Origin: Aurantiacibacter luteus
GTDB taxonomy: Bacteria > Pseudomonadota > Alphaproteobacteria > Sphingomonadales > Sphingomonadaceae
NCBI RefSeq assembly: GCF_001010945.1
Contig: NZ_LBHB01000001.1
Span: forward strand, 992,001-1,056,000
Reading direction: 5' to 3'
Length of the DNA: 64,000 nt
Of this stretch, positions 57,624 through 64,000 are shown piece by piece. A model generated the notes under the pieces. It was not told the origin of the DNA and made no database searches. It saw only the letters and a list, made by a program, of their open reading frames with translations. Position 1 is the stretch's first letter. Each line of letters opens with the position of its first letter. A program made the position numbers and the translations under genes.

Positions 57624-59099
57624 TTACTTCTTCCTGAGAAAATCCTGCATGTCCGGGGGCAGCTGGCCGCCGGGCAGGCCGGGCATTGAGCCGCCACCGC
57701 CCATCGGCCCGCCGCCGCCGCCGAAACCGCCCCCGCCGCCCAGCAGCGCGCCGAGGCCCTTCAGCCCGCCCATCTTCTTTATCTGCTTCATCGCGCGGCC
57801 CATTTCCTGGTGCATCTTGAGGATCTTGTTGACCTCCTGCACCGAGGTGCCGCTGCCCGCGGCCACGCGCTTCTTGCGCTTGGCGTTGAGCAGTTCGGGA
57901 CGCGCGCGTTCCTTTTCGGTCATGGAGCCGATGATGGCGTCCATGTGGACCAAAACCTTGTCGTCCATGCCGCTGGAAGCCATCGCGGCCTTGGCCTTCT
58001 TCATGCCCGGCATCATGCCCGCCAGCATCCCCAGCCCGCCCATGTTCTGCATCTGCTTCAGCTGCTTGCGCAGGTCGTTCAGGTCGAACTTGCCGGCCAT
58101 CATGCGCTTGGCGAGATCCTCGGCGTCCTCCGCCTTGATCGTCTCCGCCGCACGCTCCACCAGGCTGACGACGTCGCCCATGCCCAGGATGCGGTCGGCC
58201 ACGCGCGCGGGGTGGAAGCGCTCGATGGCATCGAGCTTCTCGCCCGTGCCGGCGAACTTGATCGGCTTGCCGGTGACGGCGCGCATCGAGAGCGCCGCGC
58301 CGCCGCGCGCGTCGCCGTCCATGCGGGTGAGCACCACGCCGGTCAGCGGCACCTCGTCCGAGAAGCTCTGCGCGACGTTGACCGCGTCCTGACCGGTCAG
58401 CGAATCGACGACCAGCAGCACTTCGGCGGGCGTGGAGACGGAGGCGACCGCCTTCATCTCCGCCATCAGCGCCTCGTCCACGTGCAGGCGGCCGGCGGTG
58501 TCGAGCAGCAGCACGTCGAAATTTTGCAGCTTGGCCGCCCCCAGCGCGCGGCGGGCGATGTCGACCGGCTGTTGCCCGGCGACGATCGGCAGGGTGGCGA
58601 CGCCCGCCTGCTCGCCCAGCACCGCCAGCTGCTCCTGCGCGGCGGGGCGGTTGACGTCGAGCGAGGCCATGAGCGGCTTTTTGCCCTGCTTGTCCTTCAG
58701 CAGCTTGGCGATCTTGGCGGTGCTGGTGGTCTTGCCCGAGCCCTGCAGGCCGACCATCATCACCACGGCGGGCGGCGCGACCGAGAGGTTCAGCGCCTCG
58801 CCCTCGCCCATCGGGCCCTTGCCCACGGCCTCCTCGCCGCCGAGCATCGCGACGAGTTCGTCGTTGACGATCTTGACGACCATCTGCCCCGGGGTGACGG
58901 ACTTCAGGACTTCCTGCCCGATGGCGCGCTCGGTGACGCGGGCGATGAAGTCGCGCGCCACGGGCAGCGCCACGTCCGCCTCCAGCAGCGCGACGCGCAC
59001 CTCGCGCATGGCATCGCGCACGTCCTGTTCCGACAAGGCACCGCGACCGCGCAGGCGGTCGAAGACGGTACCGAGACGGTCGGACAGGCTATCGAACAT
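57624..59099 (-). CDS. ffh: Signal recognition particle protein Ffh
   Basis: 491 residues from ATG 59099 (GGAG six bases before). N domain (LSDRLGTVFDRLRGRG), G domain with VGLQGSGKTTSTAKIA (P-loop), DTAGRLHVDEALM, and LTRMDGDARGG, and a methionine-rich M domain (LNDLRKQLKQMQNMGG, then MKKAKAAM). The C terminus is a glycine-rich run (LGGGGGFGGGGG). It co-translationally targets membrane proteins with 4.5S RNA, whose gene was not found. Heads the ffh-rpsP-rimM cluster. Confidence 0.97.
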   Translation of the reverse strand: MFDSLSDRLGTVFDRLRGRGALSEQDVRDAMREVRVALLEADVALPVARDFIARVTERAIGQEVLKSVTPGQMVVKIVNDELVAMLGGEEAVGKGPMGEGEALNLSVAPPAVVMMVGLQGSGKTTSTAKIAKLLKDKQGKKPLMASLDVNRPAAQEQLAVLGEQAGVATLPIVAGQQPVDIARRALGAAKLQNFDVLLLDTAGRLHVDEALMAEMKAVASVSTPAEVLLVVDSLTGQDAVNVAQSFSDEVPLTGVVLTRMDGDARGGAALSMRAVTGKPIKFAGTGEKLDAIERFHPARVADRILGMGDVVSLVERAAETIKAEDAEDLAKRMMAGKFDLNDLRKQLKQMQNMGGLGMLAGMMPGMKKAKAAMASSGMDDKVLVHMDAIIGSMTEKERARPELLNAKRKKRVAAGSGTSVQEVNKILKMHQEMGRAMKQIKKMGGLKGLGALLGGGGGFGGGGGPMGGGGSMPGLPGGQLPPDMQDFLRKK

Positions 59100-59355
59100 G
59101 CGATACTCCAAAACGCGAAAAACGCCGGCGGACGAGAACTCGTCGGCCAGCGTGCGGTCCCGGATGAGACCGGCTTGTCGTGCCACCCGAAAAACCGGGC
59201 GATTGTGTCAGGGCCATTCTGCTGGATTTTGCCGTGTGTCGGAAGCGAAAATCGTGTTGCCTGAGAACCGGCGCGGAGCGGACTTCAAGTCCGTGAGCAC
59301 CGGAAGCGCAAGGCGGCGCGATTTGCAGCCCGACACGGGGCAAAAGACAGTAGAA

Positions 59356-59431
59356 TGGTGGAGCCTAGCGGGATCGAACCGCTGACCTCAACACTGCCAG
59401 TGTTGCGCTCTCCCAGCTGAGCTAAGGCCCC
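59356..59431 (-). tRNA. tRNA-Ala (anticodon GGC)
   Basis: A 76-base cloverleaf including CCA: acceptor GGGGCCT pairs AGGCTCC, D arm GCTC/GAGC, anticodon stem CAACA/TGTTG with loop CTGGCAG (anticodon GGC, Ala), T arm AGCGG-TTCGATC-CCGCT, discriminator A and encoded CCA. Every stem pairs and the loop is a clear Ala anticodon. Confidence 0.97.
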
Positions 59432-59553
59432 GTTCCATTCATGCGTGCAGTGCCTTGCGGCGCTGCGGAGGTGGCCCTTTATGGAAGGACCGGCCTCGTG
59501 ACAAGAGCTAATATCAGACCGGACGCCGTCAAGCCAGCGCCCGGCCCAAATCC

Positions 59554-59886
59554 TCAATTCTCGTCATCGCCGTCGTCGTCGCCGGTGGCAACGCCGAGGT
59601 CGTCGTCGCCGCCGAGGTCGACGTCGTTATCCGGCGAATCCTCGTCGTCGTCGACGTCGATGTCTTCCAGATCGTCATCGGCCAGGTCCGAATCGGCGTT
59701 TTCGTCCTTTTTCTTGGCCTTGTCCTGCTCGTCGAAGGGAATCGGCTGCTTGGACTTGAGCACGGGCTCGGGCGTCCACTCGTTGCCGCATTCGATGCAG
59801 GTGACGGGGTCTTCCTTGTTCAGATCGTAGAAGCGCGTGCCGCACTTGGGGCAGGTGCGCTTGGTGCCCCATTCTGGCTTGACCAT
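59554..59886 (-). CDS. TIGR02300 (FYDLN acid) family protein
   Basis: 110 residues. N-terminal zinc-ribbon: CPKCGTRFYDLNKEDPVTCIECG with four Cys, including the FYDLN motif that names the family. The last 60 residues are extremely acidic (DSDLADDDLEDIDVDDDEDS and more). The family is alphaproteobacterial and of unknown function, perhaps RNA polymerase or zinc related. GAGGACA precedes the ATG. Confidence 0.92.
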   Translation of the reverse strand: MVKPEWGTKRTCPKCGTRFYDLNKEDPVTCIECGNEWTPEPVLKSKQPIPFDEQDKAKKKDENADSDLADDDLEDIDVDDDEDSPDNDVDLGGDDDLGVATGDDDGDDEN

Positions 59887-60027
59887 GGTGATGTCCTCAA
59901 AAATCGGAGAATTCGTGTGCGCGCCCGGCCACCTGTCATGCTGGCGGAAACGCGAAGCGGGCGCGCCTTGCCATAGGGGCCTGCCCCTGTCAAAGCCGCG
60001 CGCGTCCAGCAGCAGATAGGCACGCGC

Positions 60028-61377
60028 GTGAGCCATTCCAACCCGCCCTCCCCCAGACGCTTCGCGGCAAGCGGACCGCTGACGGGCCGGGTGGCGGTGC
60101 CGGGCGACAAGTCGATCAGCCACCGCTCCATCATGCTCGGCGCGCTGGCGGTGGGCGAGACGCGGGTGACGGGCCTGCTGGAGGGCGAGGACGTGTTCGC
60201 CACCGCCGCCGCCATGCGGGCGATGGGGGCCACGATCGAACGCGGGGCCAACGGGGTGTGGAGCATTCACGGCGTCGGCGTGGGCAGCCTGCTGCAACCG
60301 GACCGCGCGCTGGACATGGGCAATTCGGGCACCTCCACACGGCTGCTGATGGGCCTGGTCGCCAGCCATCCGATCCGCGCCGTGTTCACCGGTGATGCCA
60401 GCCTCTCCAAGCGGCCGATGGGCCGGGTGATCGAGCCGCTCTCGCAGATGGGCGCCAGCTTCGAGGCGAGCGAGGGCGGCCGCCTGCCGCTGCTGCTGCG
60501 CGGCATTTCGCCCGCCGTGCCGATCACCTACCGCCTGCCCGTCGCCAGCGCGCAGGTAAAGAGCGCCGTGCTGCTCGCCGGACTCAACACCGCCGGCATC
60601 ACGACCGTCATCGAGCCCGTCCCCACCCGCGACCATTCCGAGCGGATGCTGCGCGGGTTCGGGGCGAACCTCGAAGTCGGCGAGGATAAAGGCGCGCGTG
60701 TTATCCGGATCCACGGCGAGGCAGACCTGATACCGCAGACGATCACCGTCCCCGGCGATCCGTCTAGCGCCGCCTTCTTCGCCGCCGCCGCCCTGCTGGT
60801 GCCGGGCAGCGACCTCGTGATTGAGAACGTCGGCCTCAACCCCACCCGCGCCGCGCTGTTCGACGTGCTGCGGCAGATGGGCGGGAGCATCGAGGAACTC
60901 GATCGGCGCGAGGTCGGCGGCGAGCCGGTGGCGGACCTGCGCGTGCGGCACTCGGCGCTGACCGGCGTCGAGGTCGATCCCGCCGTTGTCCCGGCCATGG
61001 TCGACGAATTCCCCGTGCTGTTCGTCGCCGCCGCGCTGGCGCAGGGCACGACCACGACCAGCGGCCTCGAGGAACTGCGCGTCAAGGAATCGGACCGCAT
61101 CACCGCCATGGCCGAGGCGCTGTCGCTGGCGGGCGCGCGGGTGGAGGAGCTCGAGGACGGCCTCGTCATCCACGGCACGGGCGGCGATCCCCTCCCCGGC
61201 ACGCCCGAGAGCGCGAGCGTCGTCACCCACCTCGACCACCGCATCGCCATGAGCATGGCCGTGGCGGGCCTCGCCAGCGAGCGCGGCGTTCAGGTGGACG
61301 ACACCGGCCCCATCGCAACCAGCTTCCCGACATTCGAGGCGCTGCTGACACGCGCCATGCACGGAGAACACGCATGA
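60028..61377 (+). CDS. aroA: 3-phosphoshikimate 1-carboxyvinyltransferase (class II type)
   Basis: 449 residues from a GTG start; joins shikimate-3-phosphate and PEP to EPSP for aromatic amino acids. The four class II motifs are all seen: GDKS (in [10 protein letters not shown]), SAQVK, RDHSE and NPTR. The residue aligned with Ala100 of the CP4 enzyme (GNAAT) is Gly here ([11 protein letters not shown]). C-terminal [14 protein letters not shown] and [17 protein letters not shown] are complete. The stop overlaps the next ATG by four bases. Confidence 0.95.
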   Translation: MSHSNPPSPRRFAASGPLTGRVAVPGDKSISHRSIMLGALAVGETRVTGLLEGEDVFATAAAMRAMGATIERGANGVWSIHGVGVGSLLQPDRALDMGNSGTSTRLLMGLVASHPIRAVFTGDASLSKRPMGRVIEPLSQMGASFEASEGGRLPLLLRGISPAVPITYRLPVASAQVKSAVLLAGLNTAGITTVIEPVPTRDHSERMLRGFGANLEVGEDKGARVIRIHGEADLIPQTITVPGDPSSAAFFAAAALLVPGSDLVIENVGLNPTRAALFDVLRQMGGSIEELDRREVGGEPVADLRVRHSALTGVEVDPAVVPAMVDEFPVLFVAAALAQGTTTTSGLEELRVKESDRITAMAEALSLAGARVEELEDGLVIHGTGGDPLPGTPESASVVTHLDHRIAMSMAVAGLASERGVQVDDTGPIATSFPTFEALLTRAMHGEHA

Positions 61378-61817
61378 TTCCCCGCCGTATCCTCTCGCTC
61401 GCCCTGCTCGCCCTCGCCGCGTGCTCGCAGGCCGCGCAGGCCGCCACCTACGAGATGTTCCGCGACCCCAATTGCGGCTGCTGCCTCGCCTGGGCGCGGC
61501 ACATGGACGAAGCCGTGCCGGAAAGCGTGACCGTCACCGACAGCGCGGACATGGGCGCCATCAAGGACCGGCTCGGCGTGCCGCAGGAACTGCGCAGCTG
61601 TCACACCATGGTGGTTGACGGCTATGTCATCGAAGGCCACGTGCCCGCCGAGGACGTCGCCCGCCTGCTGGCAGAACGGCCCGAGGGCGTGACGGGCCTC
61701 GCCGTGCCCGGAATGCCCGCCGGCTCGCCCGGCATGGAGATGGGCGACCGCGCGCAGCCCTACCAGGTCATCGCATTCGGCGAGGCGGGTCAGTCGGTCT
61801 TCGCCTCGCACCCGTGA
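61374..61817 (+). CDS. DUF411 family metal-binding-like protein
   Basis: 147 residues. Signal sequence with LAAC (Cys17, possible lipobox) or cleavage after AQA. Core matches DUF411: [10 protein letters not shown] (Cys34, 36, 37), [27 protein letters not shown] and a methionine-rich [17 protein letters not shown] stretch. The family is tied to copper or metal handling in periplasm; role here is inference. Overlaps aroA (ATGA) and the next gene (TGATG). Confidence 0.85.
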   Translation: MIPRRILSLALLALAACSQAAQAATYEMFRDPNCGCCLAWARHMDEAVPESVTVTDSADMGAIKDRLGVPQELRSCHTMVVDGYVIEGHVPAEDVARLLAERPEGVTGLAVPGMPAGSPGMEMGDRAQPYQVIAFGEAGQSVFASHP

Positions 61818-62086
61818 TGCAGACCCCGCTCGACATCTACTCCGTCATCGGATTTGTCGGCACCGCCTGCATCATCGGCGCCTATTTCTACCTGACCGCG
61901 GTGAAGGCGCCCAACCCCTTCATCCTCCACGGCACCAACCTAGCGGGTGCGGCCTTGCTGACGGTTTCGCTGCTGGTACACACCAACGTGCCCTCGCTGG
62001 TGCTGGAAGGGTTCTGGGCCGCTATCGCGCTGTGGGGGCTGGTCAAGGCGCTGCGCTCGCGCGGGGCCGGAGAGGATACCGCATGA
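61817..62086 (+). CDS. Small membrane protein (CBU_0592-like)
   Basis: 89 residues with three membrane helices (about 6-27, 37-58, 61-78). IYSVIGFVGTACIIGAYFYL and NPFILHGTNLAGAALLTVSLL resemble small CBU_0592-type membrane proteins. The ATG at 61817 overlaps the previous stop, and its stop overlaps the next ATG (ATGA). Confidence 0.72.
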   Translation: MQTPLDIYSVIGFVGTACIIGAYFYLTAVKAPNPFILHGTNLAGAALLTVSLLVHTNVPSLVLEGFWAAIALWGLVKALRSRGAGEDTA

Positions 62087-63087
62087 GATTGCCGACCGCC
62101 CTTGCCGCCCTCGCCCTGCTCGCCGCGCCCGCTGCCGCGCAAGACTTGCCCGCCACCCCCGCCGACTGGTCCGCGCCCGACCGCGAGTTGATGGTCCCCG
62201 TGGAGGGCGGCCGCGTGTGGGTGCGGGTCAATGGCGACATAGACGCAGGCCATCCCCCGGCGGTATTCATCCACGGCGGGCCGGGCGGCACGCACATGGG
62301 CTTCGGCAACCTGCTCTCGCTGGCCGACGAGCGCGCGGTCATCCTCTACGATCAGCTCGACAGCGGCAAGTCCGACCACCCGAACGACCCCGCCAACTGG
62401 CGCGTCGAGCGCTTCGTGGACGAACTGGAGGCGATCCGCGCGGCGCTGGGCGTCGAGCGCTGGCACGTCGTCGGCCACTCGTGGGGCAGCGCCATCGCGC
62501 TCGAATACGCGGCCCGCTTTCCGCAGCACGTGGCCAGCACCGTGCTCGGCGGCACCTTCATCTCCACCCCGCACTGGATCATGGGCACCAATCTGCTGAT
62601 CCGCGAGCTGCCGGACGAAGTGCAGGCCGACATCCTCGCCTGCGAGAGCCCCGCCCCGCCCGCCGCCGAGGTCTGCGAGGCCGCGACCGCCGCCTTCTAC
62701 GCCGCCTACAACGGCCGCCCCGACCGCCCCGCTCCTCCGCCCGAAGCGCGCACATACCGCGCCCGCTACAATGGCGAGGGGTTCAACCCCGTGCTTTACA
62801 ACGCCATGTGGGGCCCGAGCGAGTTCCGCGCCTCTGGGAGCCTCGTCGGCTACGACGGCACGCCGCTCCTCGTCCGTGTGGACGGCAGCCGCACGCTGTT
62901 CATGGTCGGCCAGTACGACGAGGCGCAGCTGGACCAGGTGCTCGACTTCGTGACGCTGACCCCCGGCGCGGAACTGGCCGTGGTCCCCGGCGGATCGCAC
63001 AGCTTCCCCGGCGAGCGCCCGGCGGAGACCGAGGCGCTGCTGCGGGCGTGGATGGACCGGGTGGACAGCCGCGAGGACGCGCAATGA
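62083..63087 (+). CDS. Proline iminopeptidase-like alpha/beta hydrolase
   Basis: 334 residues with a signal peptide (MRLPTALAALALLAAPAAA-Q). FIHGGPGGTH is the S33 oxyanion motif, VVGHSWGSAIAL the nucleophile Ser, GQYDEAQ the Asp and VPGGSHSF the His. It is exported, unlike most cytosolic prolyl iminopeptidases. Peptidase or ester hydrolase activity is predicted; substrate unknown. ATGA overlaps on both sides tie it to cmk. Confidence 0.85.
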   Translation: MRLPTALAALALLAAPAAAQDLPATPADWSAPDRELMVPVEGGRVWVRVNGDIDAGHPPAVFIHGGPGGTHMGFGNLLSLADERAVILYDQLDSGKSDHPNDPANWRVERFVDELEAIRAALGVERWHVVGHSWGSAIALEYAARFPQHVASTVLGGTFISTPHWIMGTNLLIRELPDEVQADILACESPAPPAAEVCEAATAAFYAAYNGRPDRPAPPPEARTYRARYNGEGFNPVLYNAMWGPSEFRASGSLVGYDGTPLLVRVDGSRTLFMVGQYDEAQLDQVLDFVTLTPGAELAVVPGGSHSFPGERPAETEALLRAWMDRVDSREDAQ

Positions 63088-63707
63088 TCATCGCCGTCGA
63101 CGGCCCCACAGCCAGCGGCAAGGGCACCGTGGCGCGCGCACTCGCCCGGCATTACGGCCTGCCGCACCTCGACACTGGCCTGCTCTACCGCGCCGTCGGC
63201 TACCAGGTCGCGCGGCTCGGCGGCGATCCGGACGAGGCCGGGACGGCGCTCGCCGCTACCCGCTTCCCCGACGACCTGCTGGCCGATCCCGAGCTGCGCA
63301 GCGAGGCGACCGGCGGACTCGCCAGCCGCGTCTCGGTCCACCCGGCGGTGCGGCAGGCGCTTTACGAGCGGCAGCGCGCCTTTGCCCTGCAGCCGGGCGG
63401 CGCGGTGCTCGACGGGCGCGACATCGGCACAGTCATCGCGCCCGAGGCCGAGGCCAAGCTGTTCGTCACCGCCAGCGTCGCCGCGCGCGCGGCACGCCGT
63501 TTCCGCGAGATGCGCGAGAGCGGGCGCGAGGTGGAGCTCGCCGACATCATGGCCGACCTCGCCGCCCGTGACGAACGCGACCGCAACCGTGCCGAGGCGC
63601 CCCTGCGCGAGGCCGAGGGCGCGCACGTCCTCGACACCAGCGAGATGACCGTAGATGAGGCCATAGCCGCGGCGATTGCGGCGGTGGAGCACGCGAGAGG
63701 CGACTGA
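63084..63707 (+). CDS. cmk: (d)CMP kinase
   Basis: 207 residues; phosphorylates CMP and dCMP. P-loop DGPTASGKGTVARAL (about 6-20), HLDTGLLYRAVG, LDGRDIGTVIAPEAEAKLFV, and AARDERDRNRAEAPL all match. ATG overlaps the hydrolase stop (ATGA). rpsA, which often follows cmk, is not here. Confidence 0.96.
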   Translation: MIIAVDGPTASGKGTVARALARHYGLPHLDTGLLYRAVGYQVARLGGDPDEAGTALAATRFPDDLLADPELRSEATGGLASRVSVHPAVRQALYERQRAFALQPGGAVLDGRDIGTVIAPEAEAKLFVTASVAARAARRFREMRESGREVELADIMADLAARDERDRNRAEAPLREAEGAHVLDTSEMTVDEAIAAAIAAVEHARGD

Positions 63708-63723
63708 CCTCCGGGCGCCGCAG

Positions 63724-64000
63724 TCAGGCGCCCTCCACCTGTCGCCGCAGGCTCGGCATCAGCCCCAACGCAAAAAGCCCCTCGCACACCACGAACAGCG
63801 GGCCGACCAGCAGGCTCCTGAGGTCGTCGAGAAAGGCGGGCTTGCGCCCCTCGTAATGGTGGCCGAGGAACTGCAGCGCCCAGCCCACCACGAACAGCGC
63901 AACGCCGCCGCCCAGCCACGCGGCCGTCGATATCTGCGCGATCCAGTGGCCCGCCGCGCAGAACAACGACAGCAGCCCGCTCATCAGCAGGCCCACCCTG
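63724..64000 (-). CDS. DUF962/Mpo1-like membrane protein (5' part outside window)
   Basis: Frame open to the right edge, about 92 residues visible. Three hydrophobic stretches, with LQFLGHHYEGRKPAFLDDL, the second signature of the DUF962 (YGL010w/Mpo1) family. The expected N-terminal His/Asn region is missing, so it is cut by the window edge. In yeast Mpo1 is a 2-hydroxy fatty acid dioxygenase; the bacterial role is unclear. It converges with cmk. Confidence 0.75.
   Translation of the reverse strand, partial: RVGLLMSGLLSLFCAAGHWIAQISTAAWLGGGVALFVVGWALQFLGHHYEGRKPAFLDDLRSLLVGPLFVVCEGLFALGLMPSLRRQVEGA

Noticed and set aside
59275-59300. GGACTTCAAGTCC resembles the anticodon arm of tRNA-Sec (TCA loop).
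   Set aside because: There is no matching T arm, acceptor stem or selC-like length around it; only a short palindrome by chance.
57600-59355. 4.5S RNA gene near ffh.
   Set aside because: The conserved SRP loop sequence was not found in the flanks; the gene must be elsewhere.

Overview
The window reads as chromosome of a GC-rich alphaproteobacterium, most likely Sphingomonadales (Erythrobacteraceae-like). This is inferred from gene content and style: a large TonB-dependent receptor with the sphingomonad-type plug start, a FYDLN-acid (TIGR02300) protein, an alphaproteobacterial class II AroA, a sdhC-sdhD-sdhA cluster, a B3 metallo-beta-lactamase of the kind known from Erythrobacter, and many small lipoproteins. 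No species can be named from sequence alone. Genes are densely packed, often with 4-base start/stop overlaps.

Layout. 1-3370: sdhCDA operon (minus) followed by a partial lipoprotein with a zinc-protease motif. 3471-8250: two SDR oxidoreductases, a B3 metallo-beta-lactamase overlapping prmA and a DUF2459 protein, and a DUF892 stress protein. 8247-14331 (minus): lipoprotein, ligA, lipoprotein, recN and bamD, with a PilZ protein on the plus strand. 14439-17695 (plus): two 2-oxoglutarate/Fe(II) oxygenases and a methyltransferase, ended by a terminator shared with a TonB receptor (17813-20755). 21214-23458: two Flp pilins, a HTH protein and a higBA-type toxin-antitoxin pair. 23504-26035: a low-GC gene for a TIR / STAND-like / TPR protein, placed next to lepA. 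27990-33145: two tandem PAS-GGDEF-EAL-PilZ c-di-GMP proteins. 33308-37128: ferredoxin-NADP reductase-like protein, dnaN, fabG. 37181-43464: beta-propeller lipoprotein, fabD, LD-carboxypeptidase and a Mur ligase. 43475-48866: DUF808 protein, DUF3237 protein, the rpsF-rpsR-rplI operon, a beta-propeller lipoprotein and a hydrolase. 48984-53666: an EmrAB-type efflux pair, a GFA-family protein, a lipoprotein and asd. 53981-59099: the ffh-rpsP-rimM ... trmD-rplS cluster, interrupted by a divergent thioredoxin-reductase-like gene. 59356-64000: tRNA-Ala(GGC), FYDLN protein, aroA and a tightly overlapping chain to cmk, then a partial DUF962 gene.

Most of the window is housekeeping: respiration, replication and repair, fatty acid and peptidoglycan precursor supply, translation and protein targeting. 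The accessory part is 22.7-26.1 kb, where a type II toxin-antitoxin pair sits beside a TIR-domain protein with much lower GC than its surroundings. This is the best candidate for a poorly described defence system: its NTPase-like module seems to lack both the Walker A lysine and a recognisable Walker B acidic pair. A second theme is c-di-GMP signalling: two fused synthesis/degradation/receptor proteins plus a stand-alone PilZ protein, with CtrA-like half-sites near one of them and near a Flp pilin gene.
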